From Denitrobaculum tricleocarpae (GTDB lineage: Bacteria > Pseudomonadota > Alphaproteobacteria > Kiloniellales > Kiloniellaceae), in NCBI RefSeq assembly GCF_007004665.1, contig NZ_ML660052.1:372001-436000 (forward strand): DNA of 64,000 bases, written 5' to 3'. How positions within the stretch are numbered: position 1 is the first letter of the stretch; every line of letters begins with the position of its first letter. A program made the translations under genes and the position numbers. Shown here one piece after another: positions 1 to 8,439 of this stretch. The notes below the pieces were generated by a model that worked only from the letters and a program-made list of their open reading frames with translations, did no database searches and was not told the DNA's origin.

Positions 1-532
1 GCAGCTCGCGGAGACAGGGTGAGGCACCGCAAGGCTTCACCGGATCTAAGCGACACAATAGTTCACCTCCCTGGCTTTACATAATCCCGAGATACTCTTC
101 GGGCAGCGATAGGACTGACATCAGGCAACCATTCAAGTCCAAACTCCGGCGGACTGTAAGCATCGTTCATTACGGTCCGCCGGAATGCGTTCCGAACGTT
201 TCTTCACGCTGCTTGTGGGGTATCTTTGAGGGCAAGTCGGGTATGATTGCAGCGTGCGGTCACCGCAAAAGCATTAGGTTGCAGTTTGGATTGACGATGC
301 GTTCAAGATGAATGGAAAATTGCCTGGTTGGCCCTCTGTGCAGGTTAATTCATGTGGCCGAGTTTAACGCATCGACATGACATCAGGCTTTACCGGGCAT
401 GAACGCTACATGAATAAACCAAGTTAGCTGGCACCGTTTGGGTTAGACGGCGAACTGATGTTCCAAACTTCCCAACTTTCATAAGAGCGGCATGAGGCAA
501 ACCGCAATCAAGTCGACGTTACACGGGCAGTG
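1..532. other. Gene-free stretch at window start
   Basis: I see no convincing reading frame on either strand here. The only structure I can point to is a strong inverted repeat at 145-184, annotated separately. The start of the window may cut off a neighbouring gene. Confidence 0.5.
145..184. repeat. 15-bp inverted repeat (hairpin)
   Basis: The arms TCCGGCGGACTGTAA (145-159) and TTACGGTCCGCCGGA (170-184) pair at 14 of 15 positions around a 10-nt loop. No clean T-tract follows on the plus strand, so it is not a textbook intrinsic terminator. It could be a protein-binding palindrome or the end of a transcript entering from outside the window. Confidence 0.5.
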
Positions 533-781
533 TCAGGGAAAAGTTGTTTGAGCGTCGAAAACACGTCTCGTAGCGTCGTGAGGCGAGAAGCCCGTTCCGA
601 TGCTCTGTTCGACTGGTGGAGGCTCTGAGCTGATAGAAACCTGACGCTCAGTGATTTCGCGCGCCCGTGAGGTTTCCTTCAACAAACCTCTCAGTGCGAA
701 GGGCCGGTCGTTCGGCGCAGCTGCCGCACAGACTTCCGTACGGACCTCAGTGATGAATTCTTCAAGAAATGCTTGTGACAC
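533..781 (-). CDS. Hypothetical protein (82 aa)
   Basis: An 82-residue frame read leftward from a GTG that directly abuts the TAA stop of the gene before it (782-1018). The two would therefore be translationally coupled if real. No domain, signal peptide or membrane segment is recognisable; the N-terminal third could be helical. I do not recognise a family. Support is only the tail-to-head arrangement with its neighbour and the absence of a competing gene. Confidence 0.3.
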   Translation of the reverse strand: MSQAFLEEFITEVRTEVCAAAAPNDRPFALRGLLKETSRAREITERQVSISSEPPPVEQSIGTGFSPHDATRRVFDAQTTFP

Positions 782-1018
782 TTAGTAATCCCCTGTGCCT
801 TGCTTCTCGATTGTCCGCTTGGCCGCAATGGTTAGACTCTGGAAACAGAGCTCTGCGTCCTGCTGACGAGCAGTCATGAAACCTCGAGGACGGTCTTGCC
901 GCTTAGCAGGTTCGCCATTTCGCGTGTCGGCACCGGTTGAATTGAATGCTCGGCCTTGATATCCAGCATTAGCCGTTGGAGGGATTGGCTGTATTCGTAT
1001 TCCTTGCAAGTCCGCCAC
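782..1018 (-). CDS. Hypothetical protein (78 aa)
   Basis: A 78-residue frame starting MADLQGIRIQPIPP. The first half is rich in Gly, Asn, Pro and Arg and probably disordered; the second half could form a helix. No family is recognised. It lies directly upstream of the 82-aa frame on the same strand, and an AT-rich stretch at about 1019-1090 could hold the promoter. Existence is unproven. Confidence 0.3.
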   Translation of the reverse strand: MADLQGIRIQPIPPTANAGYQGRAFNSTGADTRNGEPAKRQDRPRGFMTARQQDAELCFQSLTIAAKRTIEKQGTGDY

Positions 1019-1266
1019 AAGAATAAGCCAGTTTGTGTAAATATATCACGGAAAAATACACCAAATAGAGATCTGTTTTTTCTTGATCTCTTTCAGTGTT
1101 TTTCTTGATGGCGTTCAATGTTAAATTTTTCGAAACGGTGCTATGTTAACCATGATGTATCAGTCTTCTGGCGCGAATGTGGCTCTCGAGGTCAACATGT
1201 CTACCTCTTCTGCGCGTCAAGTCCGACGCGGCGCCAGCACATTGAAGGCTTGAATGGTTTTGGGTT

Positions 1267-2364
1267 ATGGACCGCAACGAACTTAACCTCTTGGACAGCA
1301 TCGGCAATCCGGTATTCGTGCTGGATCTCAGGCCGTCCAATTGGCTTCAGTACATTGCCTGGAACCAGGCGGCAGTTGACAGGAGCGCTATCCCTCGGGA
1401 AGACGTGATCGGCAAGACGGCGCTTGAGGTTTACCCGGGACGTTTGGGCCGCATCGCCTATGAGCGTCACGCCATGGTGGCAAAATCGGGGAAAGCCGAT
1501 AGCTACGAAATCGCGCTGCCGCTAAAAGTTGGTGAACGCACCGTGAGAACAACCCTGACGCCTTTGAGCGAGCCGGATGGTCAAGTTCGGAAATTAGTGG
1601 GCTCAACCGTTGACCTGTCGTCCGAACGCGAACAGCACCAGAACCGGATTCAGGCCTCTGCGGAGATCACAGCGCTCACCTCGGAAATGGAGCAGTTCAT
1701 CTCGATGGCGGCGCATGACCTGCGCTCACCCATGCTCAATGTCCAGAATATCGCCTTTATGCTGCGTGAGGATTTTGAAGATCTCGGCGATGGCAAGCTG
1801 GAACTCATCGACCTCCTGGAGAATGTGGGGGTCCAGGCGACATCTCTGATCACCGATGTTCTGTCTTATGCCCGCGCGACGAACGCCCAGGCCCGGCAGT
1901 CGGTTTTCGGCCTTGAGGAACTTTGCGCCAATATTTTTGTGGTGCTCGACCCGCAGAACAAGCACGAGCTTTCGGCTGTTCAAGCCGAGCTCTTCTCCGA
2001 TGATATTGCGCTGCAGATTATTCTCCGCAACCTCGTGGACAATGCGATCAAGCATGCCGGCAAGGAAAGTGTCGATGTCCGCATCTCGGTGCGGGAAGGC
2101 GCGGAGGAGTATCTCGAATTTGAAGTGCGCGACAATGGGCGTGGTTTCGACGACCCGGCCATTGTGTTTCTGGGTGGGGGCAAGTTCCGCGCGGAGAGCG
2201 GTTTCGGACTCCTTGGTATCCGCCGGCTCATTAATTCCCGCGGAGGCGCGATCAGCGCCGAGGCACCTGAAACCGGCGTTGGCTCGATCGTGCGTTTCAC
2301 ATTCCCTGGAAAGGCGGTCAGCATCGCAGCCCCAAAGAGTGATCTGGCCTCGGCTGCCACCTAG
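1267..2364 (+). CDS. PAS-domain sensor histidine kinase
   Basis: A 365-residue cytoplasmic sensor kinase with no membrane segment. Residues about 6-120 form a PAS fold. The dimerisation helix carries the phospho-acceptor motif AAHDLRSPM with His150. The ATPase domain shows an N box (RNLVDNAIKHA, about 254-264) and a G1 box (DNGRGF, about 289-294). It would autophosphorylate and pass phosphate to a response regulator, but no regulator gene lies nearby, so it is an orphan kinase. Its TAG stop (2362-2364) lies inside the CTAG target duplication of the IS5 element. Rebuilding the uninterrupted site keeps the same stop, so the insertion did not truncate the protein. Confidence 0.88.
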   Translation: MDRNELNLLDSIGNPVFVLDLRPSNWLQYIAWNQAAVDRSAIPREDVIGKTALEVYPGRLGRIAYERHAMVAKSGKADSYEIALPLKVGERTVRTTLTPLSEPDGQVRKLVGSTVDLSSEREQHQNRIQASAEITALTSEMEQFISMAAHDLRSPMLNVQNIAFMLREDFEDLGDGKLELIDLLENVGVQATSLITDVLSYARATNAQARQSVFGLEELCANIFVVLDPQNKHELSAVQAELFSDDIALQIILRNLVDNAIKHAGKESVDVRISVREGAEEYLEFEVRDNGRGFDDPAIVFLGGGKFRAESGFGLLGIRRLINSRGGAISAEAPETGVGSIVRFTFPGKAVSIAAPKSDLASAAT

Positions 2365-3211
2365 GGTCCGTACTCAATTAGGTGTTCCCCTGCGTTTTCA
2401 GGTGTGATTCGATGATCCAAGTTTCCTAAATCAGGGAGGATTGGATGGGGCGGCTTTATTGGCTTTCGGAGGAGGAGTGGGCGCGGATCGAGCCTTATCT
2501 GCCGCGCGGCCGGCGCGGGGCTCATCGTGTAGATGACCGTCGGGTGATCTCCGGGATCGTCCATATGCTCAAGATCGGAGCGCGCTGGCGCGACTGCCCG
2601 CCGGAATACGGCCCTTACACGACGATCTACAACCGCTTCAATCGCTGGAGCAAGCAGGGGGTGTGGGAGGACATTTTCTACGCCCTGACCGGCAAGAGCG
2701 TTGTCGTATCGACCACGGCGGTGGATTCCACCCACATCAAGGCGCACCGCTCGGCGGCGGGAGCAAAAGGGGGGACTTCGAACAGGCAATCGGTCGATCG
2801 CGCGGCGGACGGACGACTAAAATTCATGCCATAACCGATGCGCTGGGCCGCCCCATCGCCCTCTCGATCACGCCAGGACAGGCGCATGACCTGGTCGGCG
2901 CTGCCATGCTTCTCGAGCGCATCCCTACCCCCAAGCAGCTCCTGGCCGACCGCGCCTATGACGCCACAAAACTGCGAGACTGGTTGAGCGAACGCGGCTG
3001 CGAGACAGTCATTCCACCGAACCCAACCCGAAAGCATCCTCACGCCTACGACAAAGTCGCCTACCGGGCCCGCAACCTCGTCGAGCGCATGTTCTGCAGG
3101 CTCAAGGATTTCAGAAGAATAGCGACACGCTACGATAAGCGAGCTGACATCTTCCTCGCCACCATCTTCTTGGTCGCATCCATCACTTGGTGGCTTAATT
3201 GAGTCCCGACC
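2365..3211 (+). mobile_element. IS5-family insertion sequence, 847 bp
   Basis: Terminal inverted repeats GGTCCGTACTCAATTA (2365-2380) and TAATTGAGTCCCGACC (3196-3211) match at 14 of 16 positions. The element is flanked by direct CTAG copies (2361-2364 and 3212-3215), which fits a 4-bp target duplication. It carries one transposase split over two frames, typical of the IS427-like branch of IS5. Both ends and both frames look intact, so it may still be mobile. It sits between the histidine kinase stop codon and a 141-bp palindromic repeat whose CTAG end was the target. Confidence 0.9.
2445..3202 (+). CDS. IS5-family transposase, two frames joined by -1 frameshift
   Basis: The first frame (2445-2834) starts MGRLYWLSEEEWARIEPYLP, the IS5/DUF4096 N-terminal domain, and carries the first catalytic Asp in AVDSTHIKAHRS. 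The second frame (open 2663-3202) continues with TKIHAITDALGRP, LLADRAYDA (second Asp) and RNLVERMFCRLKDFRRIATRYDK (catalytic Glu). Moving from the first to the second frame needs a -1 step, and a run AAAAGGGGGG at about 2764-2773 is the likely slippery site. The fused product would be about 250 residues, normal for this branch. The TGA stop lies in the right inverted repeat. Confidence 0.88.
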
Positions 3212-3352
3212 CTAGAGCGGACCATGTTTTAACGGAAACACTCAGTGTTTTCGATAAAACATGTGAACCCGCTCTACATCATATAGTCAGAGCAGATTCG
3301 CCGGTACGACGGATCGCCGAAGGCGATGCCATCTAAACCGGATCTGCTCTAA
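3212..3352 (-). repeat. 141-bp palindromic repeat, copy A
   Basis: Read on the minus strand this 141-bp unit aligns without gaps to 20328-20468, with about 77% identity by hand count (32 mismatches). It has a small stem (ATCGCC/GGCGAT) and a long hairpin (17 of 19 pairs) running from ATGTTTT to AAAACAT. Its ends read TTAGA and TCTAG. Many differences from copy B in the long hairpin are on both arms, so pairing is kept. The IS5 element is inserted exactly at its CTAG end; before that, this end supplied the stop codon of the histidine kinase. Confidence 0.85.
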
Positions 3353-4203
3353 AGGCATTTCGACGCTCCCGTTTGTGGAGAGCGCCGGTAAGTGAAATCT
3401 GTTTTCAGGTCATTCAGTTCTGAGAAATGGTCGGGGTGCAGTGACGTCCTAAAGCTTTTGTCGCCATTCGCTTTTGCTCTCGAGCCGGTCTTCTACAGGC
3501 GCATAGCGCATACCCTTTTTCGTCGCCATAAAGGCGCGATCCAGCTCCCGAATATGCAGCGCACTGATCTCCTTGCGCAGATCCTTCCGGATCCGGGTGG
3601 TCCAGGCAATGAGGCTGCGGGGGGCAGTTCCGGTATTTCTTTGCCACATGGTGGATTGCGCCTCCGCCGCTGGGGTTAGCGCCTGTTACGGCGCATCTAT
3701 GGTCACTGGGGTCCGTATGAGGGCCATATGGAGGTCTCTGCGAGTGATATGACCCAATGAAGTTCCACGATAGAGCCGGTGCTCGCGTGAGTCGTGCCCC
3801 ATATGGGTGATAATGCACCAAATGCGTGTGATTTGAAAGGTCCCGGATTGGTTTATGCCAAAGCGCGACCGTCCTGCTGGCCAAAGGTGGTCCCAGGGAC
3901 TTGCAAAGGCGTTGGGAGCCAGGCAGAGAGAGTTCCGCCGGTTACCGATTTTGTATGAAAGAACACCTGAGTTCCGGAACTGATCCTGACTTCCCGCGAG
4001 TTTAAGGCTGCCTGAACCCGGATTCCCAGGGTTATTCGTGATTTCGCAAACGCTCAGATTGTGCTGCGCAGGGTTTTTTAATCAATCCAGCGTATGAATA
4101 ACCGTGGTTTTCACTTAGTATCGGCGGTGTTGTGTCAAAAATGAGGCGCAATGCAGCCAGAGTCTATTCGATCTGGCGCTAACGAATTGATTTAAAAAAG
4201 TTA
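3353..4203. other. Long intergenic stretch, possibly decayed coding DNA
   Basis: About 850 bp without a confident gene. Several overlapping frames of 66-156 codons exist on both strands but none has family character. The last 200 bp are AT-richer and probably hold the promoter of the glycan operon that starts at 4204. Confidence 0.5.
3449..3649 (-). CDS. Doubtful small hypothetical protein (66 aa)
   Basis: A 66-residue frame starting MWQRNTGTAP, rich in Arg and Lys and predicted helical in the middle (DLRKEISALHIRELDRAF). No ribosome-binding site is visible before the ATG. It may be a small basic protein, a remnant of a larger gene, or chance. I list it because its composition is more protein-like than the other frames in this stretch. 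Confidence 0.2.
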   Translation of the reverse strand: MWQRNTGTAPRSLIAWTTRIRKDLRKEISALHIRELDRAFMATKKGMRYAPVEDRLESKSEWRQKL

Positions 4204-5370
4204 ATGGGCAAGTCTTCTTCCATAGTGCACGGCGGCATCATGATGATTGCCGGGACGCGACCTGAGTTGATCAAGGTCGCGCCGGTTGTAAGCGAGCTCG
4301 CGCGCTATGACGATATCCGGGTTGTGATCGTCTCAACCGCCCAGCAGGCCGATTTGCTGCCGGCATTTCTTAATCTGCTCGATACCGAAGTCGACTACTG
4401 TCTCAGCGTCATGTCGGCGGGGCAGTCCTTGAACGCTTTGCTGGCCAAAACAGTTGCCGCGCTGGACCCGGTCATTGCAAAAGAACAGCCGGACCTTATC
4501 GTCGTTCAGGGTGACACCACTTCTGCCTTGGCTGGGGCGCTTGCCGGGCGGATGCGTGGGATCCCGCTCGCACATATCGAAGCCGGGCTACGGACCGGCG
4601 ACGCGGATAAACCCTTTCCCGAGGAGACGAACCGCAGGCTGATCTCGCACATGGCGGCGCTGCATTGCGCGCCGACCCGGCGCAATCGTGCGGAACTGGT
4701 GCGCGAAGGTATAGCGCCACGGGATATTGTCGTAACAGGAAACCCGGTCGTTTCTTCACTACAGAATGCCTTGCGGACCGCCTCTACGTCCCTCGCGCTT
4801 GAGGGTGTATTTACCCGTCTTGAGGGGCTGAAACCAATTGTCCTGACGACCCATCGGCGCGAGAGTTTCGGTGTTACCCTGGATCGGAACCTGAGGACGT
4901 TGCGGGCCTTTGTCCTTAAGCACCCTGAGACAGCACTTATCGTCCCGATGCATCCAAACCCGAACGTAAAGGAGACCGTCGCGCGGATCCTGTCGGATAC
5001 CGAGCGGGTGGCTCTCATCGATCCGCTGGACTACGCGAGCTTTCTCCAACTGATTCAGAGGGCCTGGCTGGTTGTTTCCGACTCCGGCGGGATACAGGAG
5101 GAGGTCGCAAGTCTGGGTAAGGCCTTGCTGGTTTTGCGCAGTGTGACCGAGCGTCCCGAAGCGATCGAAGCGGGTGTCGCGCGGCTTGCCGGTGAATGGC
5201 CGGGTCAATTGGAAGCCTTGCTGGAGGATTGGGATGGGCTGAAGAGCTGGGTCAAATCGGTAAAGCCGATTCCCAACCCCTTTGGTGACCAGCGCAGCGC
5301 TATGCGTATTGCTCAGGCCTTTGCCGATTACCTCAGCGCGCAGCCTCAAAGAGAGAGGGTCGCGCTATGA
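4204..5370 (+). CDS. wecB: UDP-N-acetylglucosamine 2-epimerase
   Basis: Non-hydrolysing epimerase that interconverts UDP-GlcNAc and UDP-ManNAc in the cytoplasm for envelope polysaccharide synthesis. Family landmarks are GTRPELIKVAPV near the N-terminus, GDTTSALA, HIEAGLRT, PFPEETNR, THRRESFG and DSGGIQEE. At 388 residues it has the usual length. The ATG at 4204 gives a short extra leader; the ATG at 4240 (MMIAGTRPE) would match relatives better. It heads a six-gene operon and overlaps the next gene by 4 bp (ATGA). UDP-ManNAc is a plausible substrate for the GT2 domain encoded next. Confidence 0.88.
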   Translation: MGKSSSIVHGGIMMIAGTRPELIKVAPVVSELARYDDIRVVIVSTAQQADLLPAFLNLLDTEVDYCLSVMSAGQSLNALLAKTVAALDPVIAKEQPDLIVVQGDTTSALAGALAGRMRGIPLAHIEAGLRTGDADKPFPEETNRRLISHMAALHCAPTRRNRAELVREGIAPRDIVVTGNPVVSSLQNALRTASTSLALEGVFTRLEGLKPIVLTTHRRESFGVTLDRNLRTLRAFVLKHPETALIVPMHPNPNVKETVARILSDTERVALIDPLDYASFLQLIQRAWLVVSDSGGIQEEVASLGKALLVLRSVTERPEAIEAGVARLAGEWPGQLEALLEDWDGLKSWVKSVKPIPNPFGDQRSAMRIAQAFADYLSAQPQRERVAL

Positions 5371-7073
5371 CTGCAGAGCAAAAACCGGGCCGTAAGCACA
5401 TTCTGACCGTGGTGGTCGAAGATTACTTCCAGGTTGGCGCTTTCAGTCATCTGATCCCCAACGGCTATTGGGGACGATTTGAGACCAACCTTGAGCGCCA
5501 CACCGAGCGGGTCCTGTCTCTCTTCGCAGAAACCGACAGCCGCGCAACTTTTTTTACCTGTGGCTGGGTCGCCGACAACCATCCACGGATTCTGCGCAAG
5601 ATTGTCGATGCCGGGCATGAGATTGCCTGCCAGAACTACTTCCATCATCCGATCGGCGAACTTTCTCACGATGATTTCGCCAAGGATATCCGGCGCTCGC
5701 GGATTGCGGTTGAAGATGCCACGGGACAAAGGGTTGAAGGCTTTCGGATCGGGCGTGGCTGGATTGGCCCGAAGGATCTCTGGGCACTCGATGCGCTGGC
5801 GGAAGCGGGTTTCAAATACGATTCGAGCCTGCATGCGCCCTTGGCTCTTCAGGGCGTGGTACATAAACACCGAGGGCCGTTCGGCAGTATCGTCGAGGTG
5901 CCGGTATCTCGTTTGTCTGTCATGGGAAGGCCACTTTTGGTCTGTGGCGGCAATTATCTGCGCCAGTTCCCGGCCTGGCTTCTTCAGAAGAGCGTTGAAG
6001 ACTGGATCGCGGAAAACAACGACCCCCTGGTCCTCTATTTCCACAGTTGGGAACTCGAAGCTGATCAGCCGAAGATTGCCGCAGCCAGCTTACTCCAACG
6101 TCTGCGGCACTATCGCAATTTGGACGGCATGGCCGAAAAGGTACGGTTCTATCTGGAGCGCTACAAGTTCCAAACGATCGCGGAGCATCTCGATTTAGCG
6201 CTTCAGCCCGCTGCGCCGCGACCGCTCGATGATCTGCCGGTCGAGGCGGAGAACTGGGTTCCGGAGATCCGCAGCGACGCGGGTAAGATTCCCCTGACTC
6301 TGGTCATTCCTTGTTACAACGAAGCTGAGACTCTGCCGTATCTTGAGAAGACGCTGGCGCGTTTTGCGGAAAAGGGCGATTCCATCTTTGATCTCTACTG
6401 CATTCTTGTCGATGACGGCAGCAGTGATGAAACATGGGATCTTTTGCACAAAGCCTTCGGAACGCTGGATCGGTTTCAATTGCTGCGCCATGACGGCAAC
6501 AGGGGCATTGCGGCCGCTCTGATCACTGGTCTCGGACAGGTTCAAACTGAATTTGCCGCGACGCTGGATGCCGATTGTACCTTTGCGCCAGATCAGATTT
6601 TCGAGATGATGGCGCTGATGGGAGACGACGTCGACGTCGTCGCGGCCTCGCCTGCGCACGCGCAAGGGGTCATGCACGCTGTTCCTGCCTGGCGTTCGTT
6701 TCTGTCCAGAGGTTCGGCCTTTATGTATCGCTGCGTGCTGCGGCACAAGCTGACCAGCTATACCAGTTGTTTTCGCCTCTATCGCCGCGATGCCATCGAA
6801 GGCATCACCGTTTGCGACCCCGGCTTTTGCGGCGTGACCGAGATCTTGGGACGGATGGATCTTGCCGGCCGCCGCATCGTGGAATACCCGGCGGTTCTGG
6901 AGACAAGACTGCTTGGTCAATCCAAGATCAGGGTCTTCCGAACGATTGCCGGACACCTGCGACTGGCGTTCCGTTTGGCGAAGCAGCGTTGGCTGGGGCG
7001 GCCGCTTCCTGAACCCGAGCCGATGGCTTCCGAAATGCAAACCGCGGGCGCCGACCACAACGATGGACGCTAA
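5367..7073 (+). CDS. Polysaccharide-deacetylase-like / GT2 glycosyltransferase fusion
   Basis: A 568-residue two-domain protein. Residues about 10-280 resemble the XrtA-associated polysaccharide deacetylases (CE4, DUF3473): VEDYFQVGAF, RATFFTCGWVA, GHEIA and VLYFHSWEL are in place. Three catalytic motifs are altered: the usual DVED reads VVED (15-19), the metal site SHxxxH reads CQNYFH (88-93), and the RAPSFS motif reads RIGRGW (127-132). The domain may therefore bind sugar rather than deacetylate. Residues about 308-550 form a family 2 glycosyltransferase of dolichol-phosphate-mannose-synthase type, with CYNEAE, DDGSSDET (349-356) and DADCTF (401-406), and no obvious membrane segments. It sits in the glycan operon and overlaps the next gene by 11 bp. 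Confidence 0.85.
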   Translation: MTAEQKPGRKHILTVVVEDYFQVGAFSHLIPNGYWGRFETNLERHTERVLSLFAETDSRATFFTCGWVADNHPRILRKIVDAGHEIACQNYFHHPIGELSHDDFAKDIRRSRIAVEDATGQRVEGFRIGRGWIGPKDLWALDALAEAGFKYDSSLHAPLALQGVVHKHRGPFGSIVEVPVSRLSVMGRPLLVCGGNYLRQFPAWLLQKSVEDWIAENNDPLVLYFHSWELEADQPKIAAASLLQRLRHYRNLDGMAEKVRFYLERYKFQTIAEHLDLALQPAAPRPLDDLPVEAENWVPEIRSDAGKIPLTLVIPCYNEAETLPYLEKTLARFAEKGDSIFDLYCILVDDGSSDETWDLLHKAFGTLDRFQLLRHDGNRGIAAALITGLGQVQTEFAATLDADCTFAPDQIFEMMALMGDDVDVVAASPAHAQGVMHAVPAWRSFLSRGSAFMYRCVLRHKLTSYTSCFRLYRRDAIEGITVCDPGFCGVTEILGRMDLAGRRIVEYPAVLETRLLGQSKIRVFRTIAGHLRLAFRLAKQRWLGRPLPEPEPMASEMQTAGADHNDGR

Positions 7074-8439
7074 GGCCCCAGTTCGTGATGCCGCTCCGAC
7101 GGAGAGCCGGCCAGGCCACTGGGCCGTGGTTGGTGGCGGCATGCTCGGTCTGACGCTGGCCCTCCGGCTTACTCAGAACGGTCAAAGAGTCACGGTCTTG
7201 GAGGCTGCCCCGTCACTGGGAGGCCTCGCGTCTGCCTGGCAGGTCGAGGATGTGGTCTGGGATCGCTACTACCATGTCATCATGCTTTCCGACGCCCGGC
7301 TTCGGGCACTGCTGAGCGAGCTTGAGCTGGAAGACGAAATTCGTTGGAGCGTCACAAAGACCAACTTCTTCACCGGCACATCAATGTATCCGCTGAATAA
7401 TTCGTTCGACTATATCCGTTTGCCGGTCCTAAGCCTGGTCGATAAGGCGCGCCTCGGCGCGACGATTGTCTTCGGTTCACGAATAGAGAACGGCCGGCCT
7501 CTGGAGAAAGTCAGTGCTGAGTCCTGGCTCAGCCGCTGGTCCGGCCGCTCGGCCTATCGAAACCTATGGCGGCCTCTGTTGCGCTCGAAACTCGGCAGCA
7601 ACCACGGCAAGGCTTCCGCCGCCTATATCTGGTCGGTAATCCGGCGTTTCTATGCGGCGCGGCGTGGCGGTTTGAAAACCGAGATGTTCGGCTACGTGCC
7701 GGGTGGCTACCGCCGGATCCTCGCGGCGCTGGCCGACCGGCTTAGGGACTCTGGTGTCACACTTGAAACCGGCAGGCCGGTTGCGTCGGTTGTTGCTTCG
7801 GGCAAAGGCTTTCAAGTCACCGCAGGTGACGAAACACGGCACTTCGACAGGGTGATCAACACCTGCGCGTCACCGATCGCAATGCGCATATGCGAGGGGC
7901 TGAAGCCTGCAGAACGGAAGCAGCATCATTCGATTCTCTATCAGGGCATCGTTTGTGCATCTCTGCTGCTCAACCGGCCCCTGGGAGGTGCTTATCTGAC
8001 GTACATCACCGATGAGACGATCCCCTTCACAACCGTAATCGAGATGTCGTCGTTGATTGAGCGTTCCGAGATAGGTGGCCGGCACCTTCTGTACCTGCCA
8101 AAGTATCTTCCTGTGGATGATCCTCTGCTCGATGCGGACGATGCTGAGATTGAGGCTGCTTTCCTGCCTGCGCTACAACGCCTCTTCCCTGATCTAACGC
8201 GAGATGCGATCAAGGCATTTAAAGTGACGCGAACCCGTCACGTCCTGGCGGTATCGACATTGAATTATTCCGATAACCTGCCACCTATGGCGACCTCGAT
8301 ACCGGGCTTGTATATCGTGAACTCCGCACAGATCGTGAATGCGTCCCTGTCGGTGGACGAAAGCGTCAATCTTGCCAACGAAGCGGTTGCCTCGATCATG
8401 ACGAGAGACCCTGTGTTCATCTCGAGGCCCGGGCAATGA
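7063..8439 (+). CDS. FAD-dependent oxidoreductase of amine-oxidase/UDP-galactopyranose-mutase type
   Basis: A 458-residue flavoprotein starting with the dinucleotide-binding motif VVGGGMLGLTLALRL, followed by EAAPSLGGLASAW. Related proteins recur in polysaccharide clusters as protoporphyrinogen-oxidase-like or mutase-like enzymes with undefined substrates. I chose ATG 7063 because it overlaps the upstream stop by 11 bp and places the Rossmann motif about 20 residues in; a longer frame opens at 6862 but would overlap the upstream gene by 200 bp. It ends in an ATGA overlap with the deacetylase gene. A role in modifying a lipid-linked or nucleotide sugar is inferred from position only. Confidence 0.78.
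   Translation: MDAKAPVRDAAPTESRPGHWAVVGGGMLGLTLALRLTQNGQRVTVLEAAPSLGGLASAWQVEDVVWDRYYHVIMLSDARLRALLSELELEDEIRWSVTKTNFFTGTSMYPLNNSFDYIRLPVLSLVDKARLGATIVFGSRIENGRPLEKVSAESWLSRWSGRSAYRNLWRPLLRSKLGSNHGKASAAYIWSVIRRFYAARRGGLKTEMFGYVPGGYRRILAALADRLRDSGVTLETGRPVASVVASGKGFQVTAGDETRHFDRVINTCASPIAMRICEGLKPAERKQHHSILYQGIVCASLLLNRPLGGAYLTYITDETIPFTTVIEMSSLIERSEIGGRHLLYLPKYLPVDDPLLDADDAEIEAAFLPALQRLFPDLTRDAIKAFKVTRTRHVLAVSTLNYSDNLPPMATSIPGLYIVNSAQIVNASLSVDESVNLANEAVASIMTRDPVFISRPGQ

Noticed and set aside
3414-3884. 156-codon frame on the minus strand
   Set aside because: Composition rich in His, Pro, Arg and Cys with no domain; overlaps other equally weak frames.
6862-7062. Long N-terminal extension of the FAD oxidoreductase
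   Set aside because: It overlaps the GT2 domain of the upstream gene and reads as Arg-rich shadow sequence; the Rossmann motif follows the ATG at 7063.
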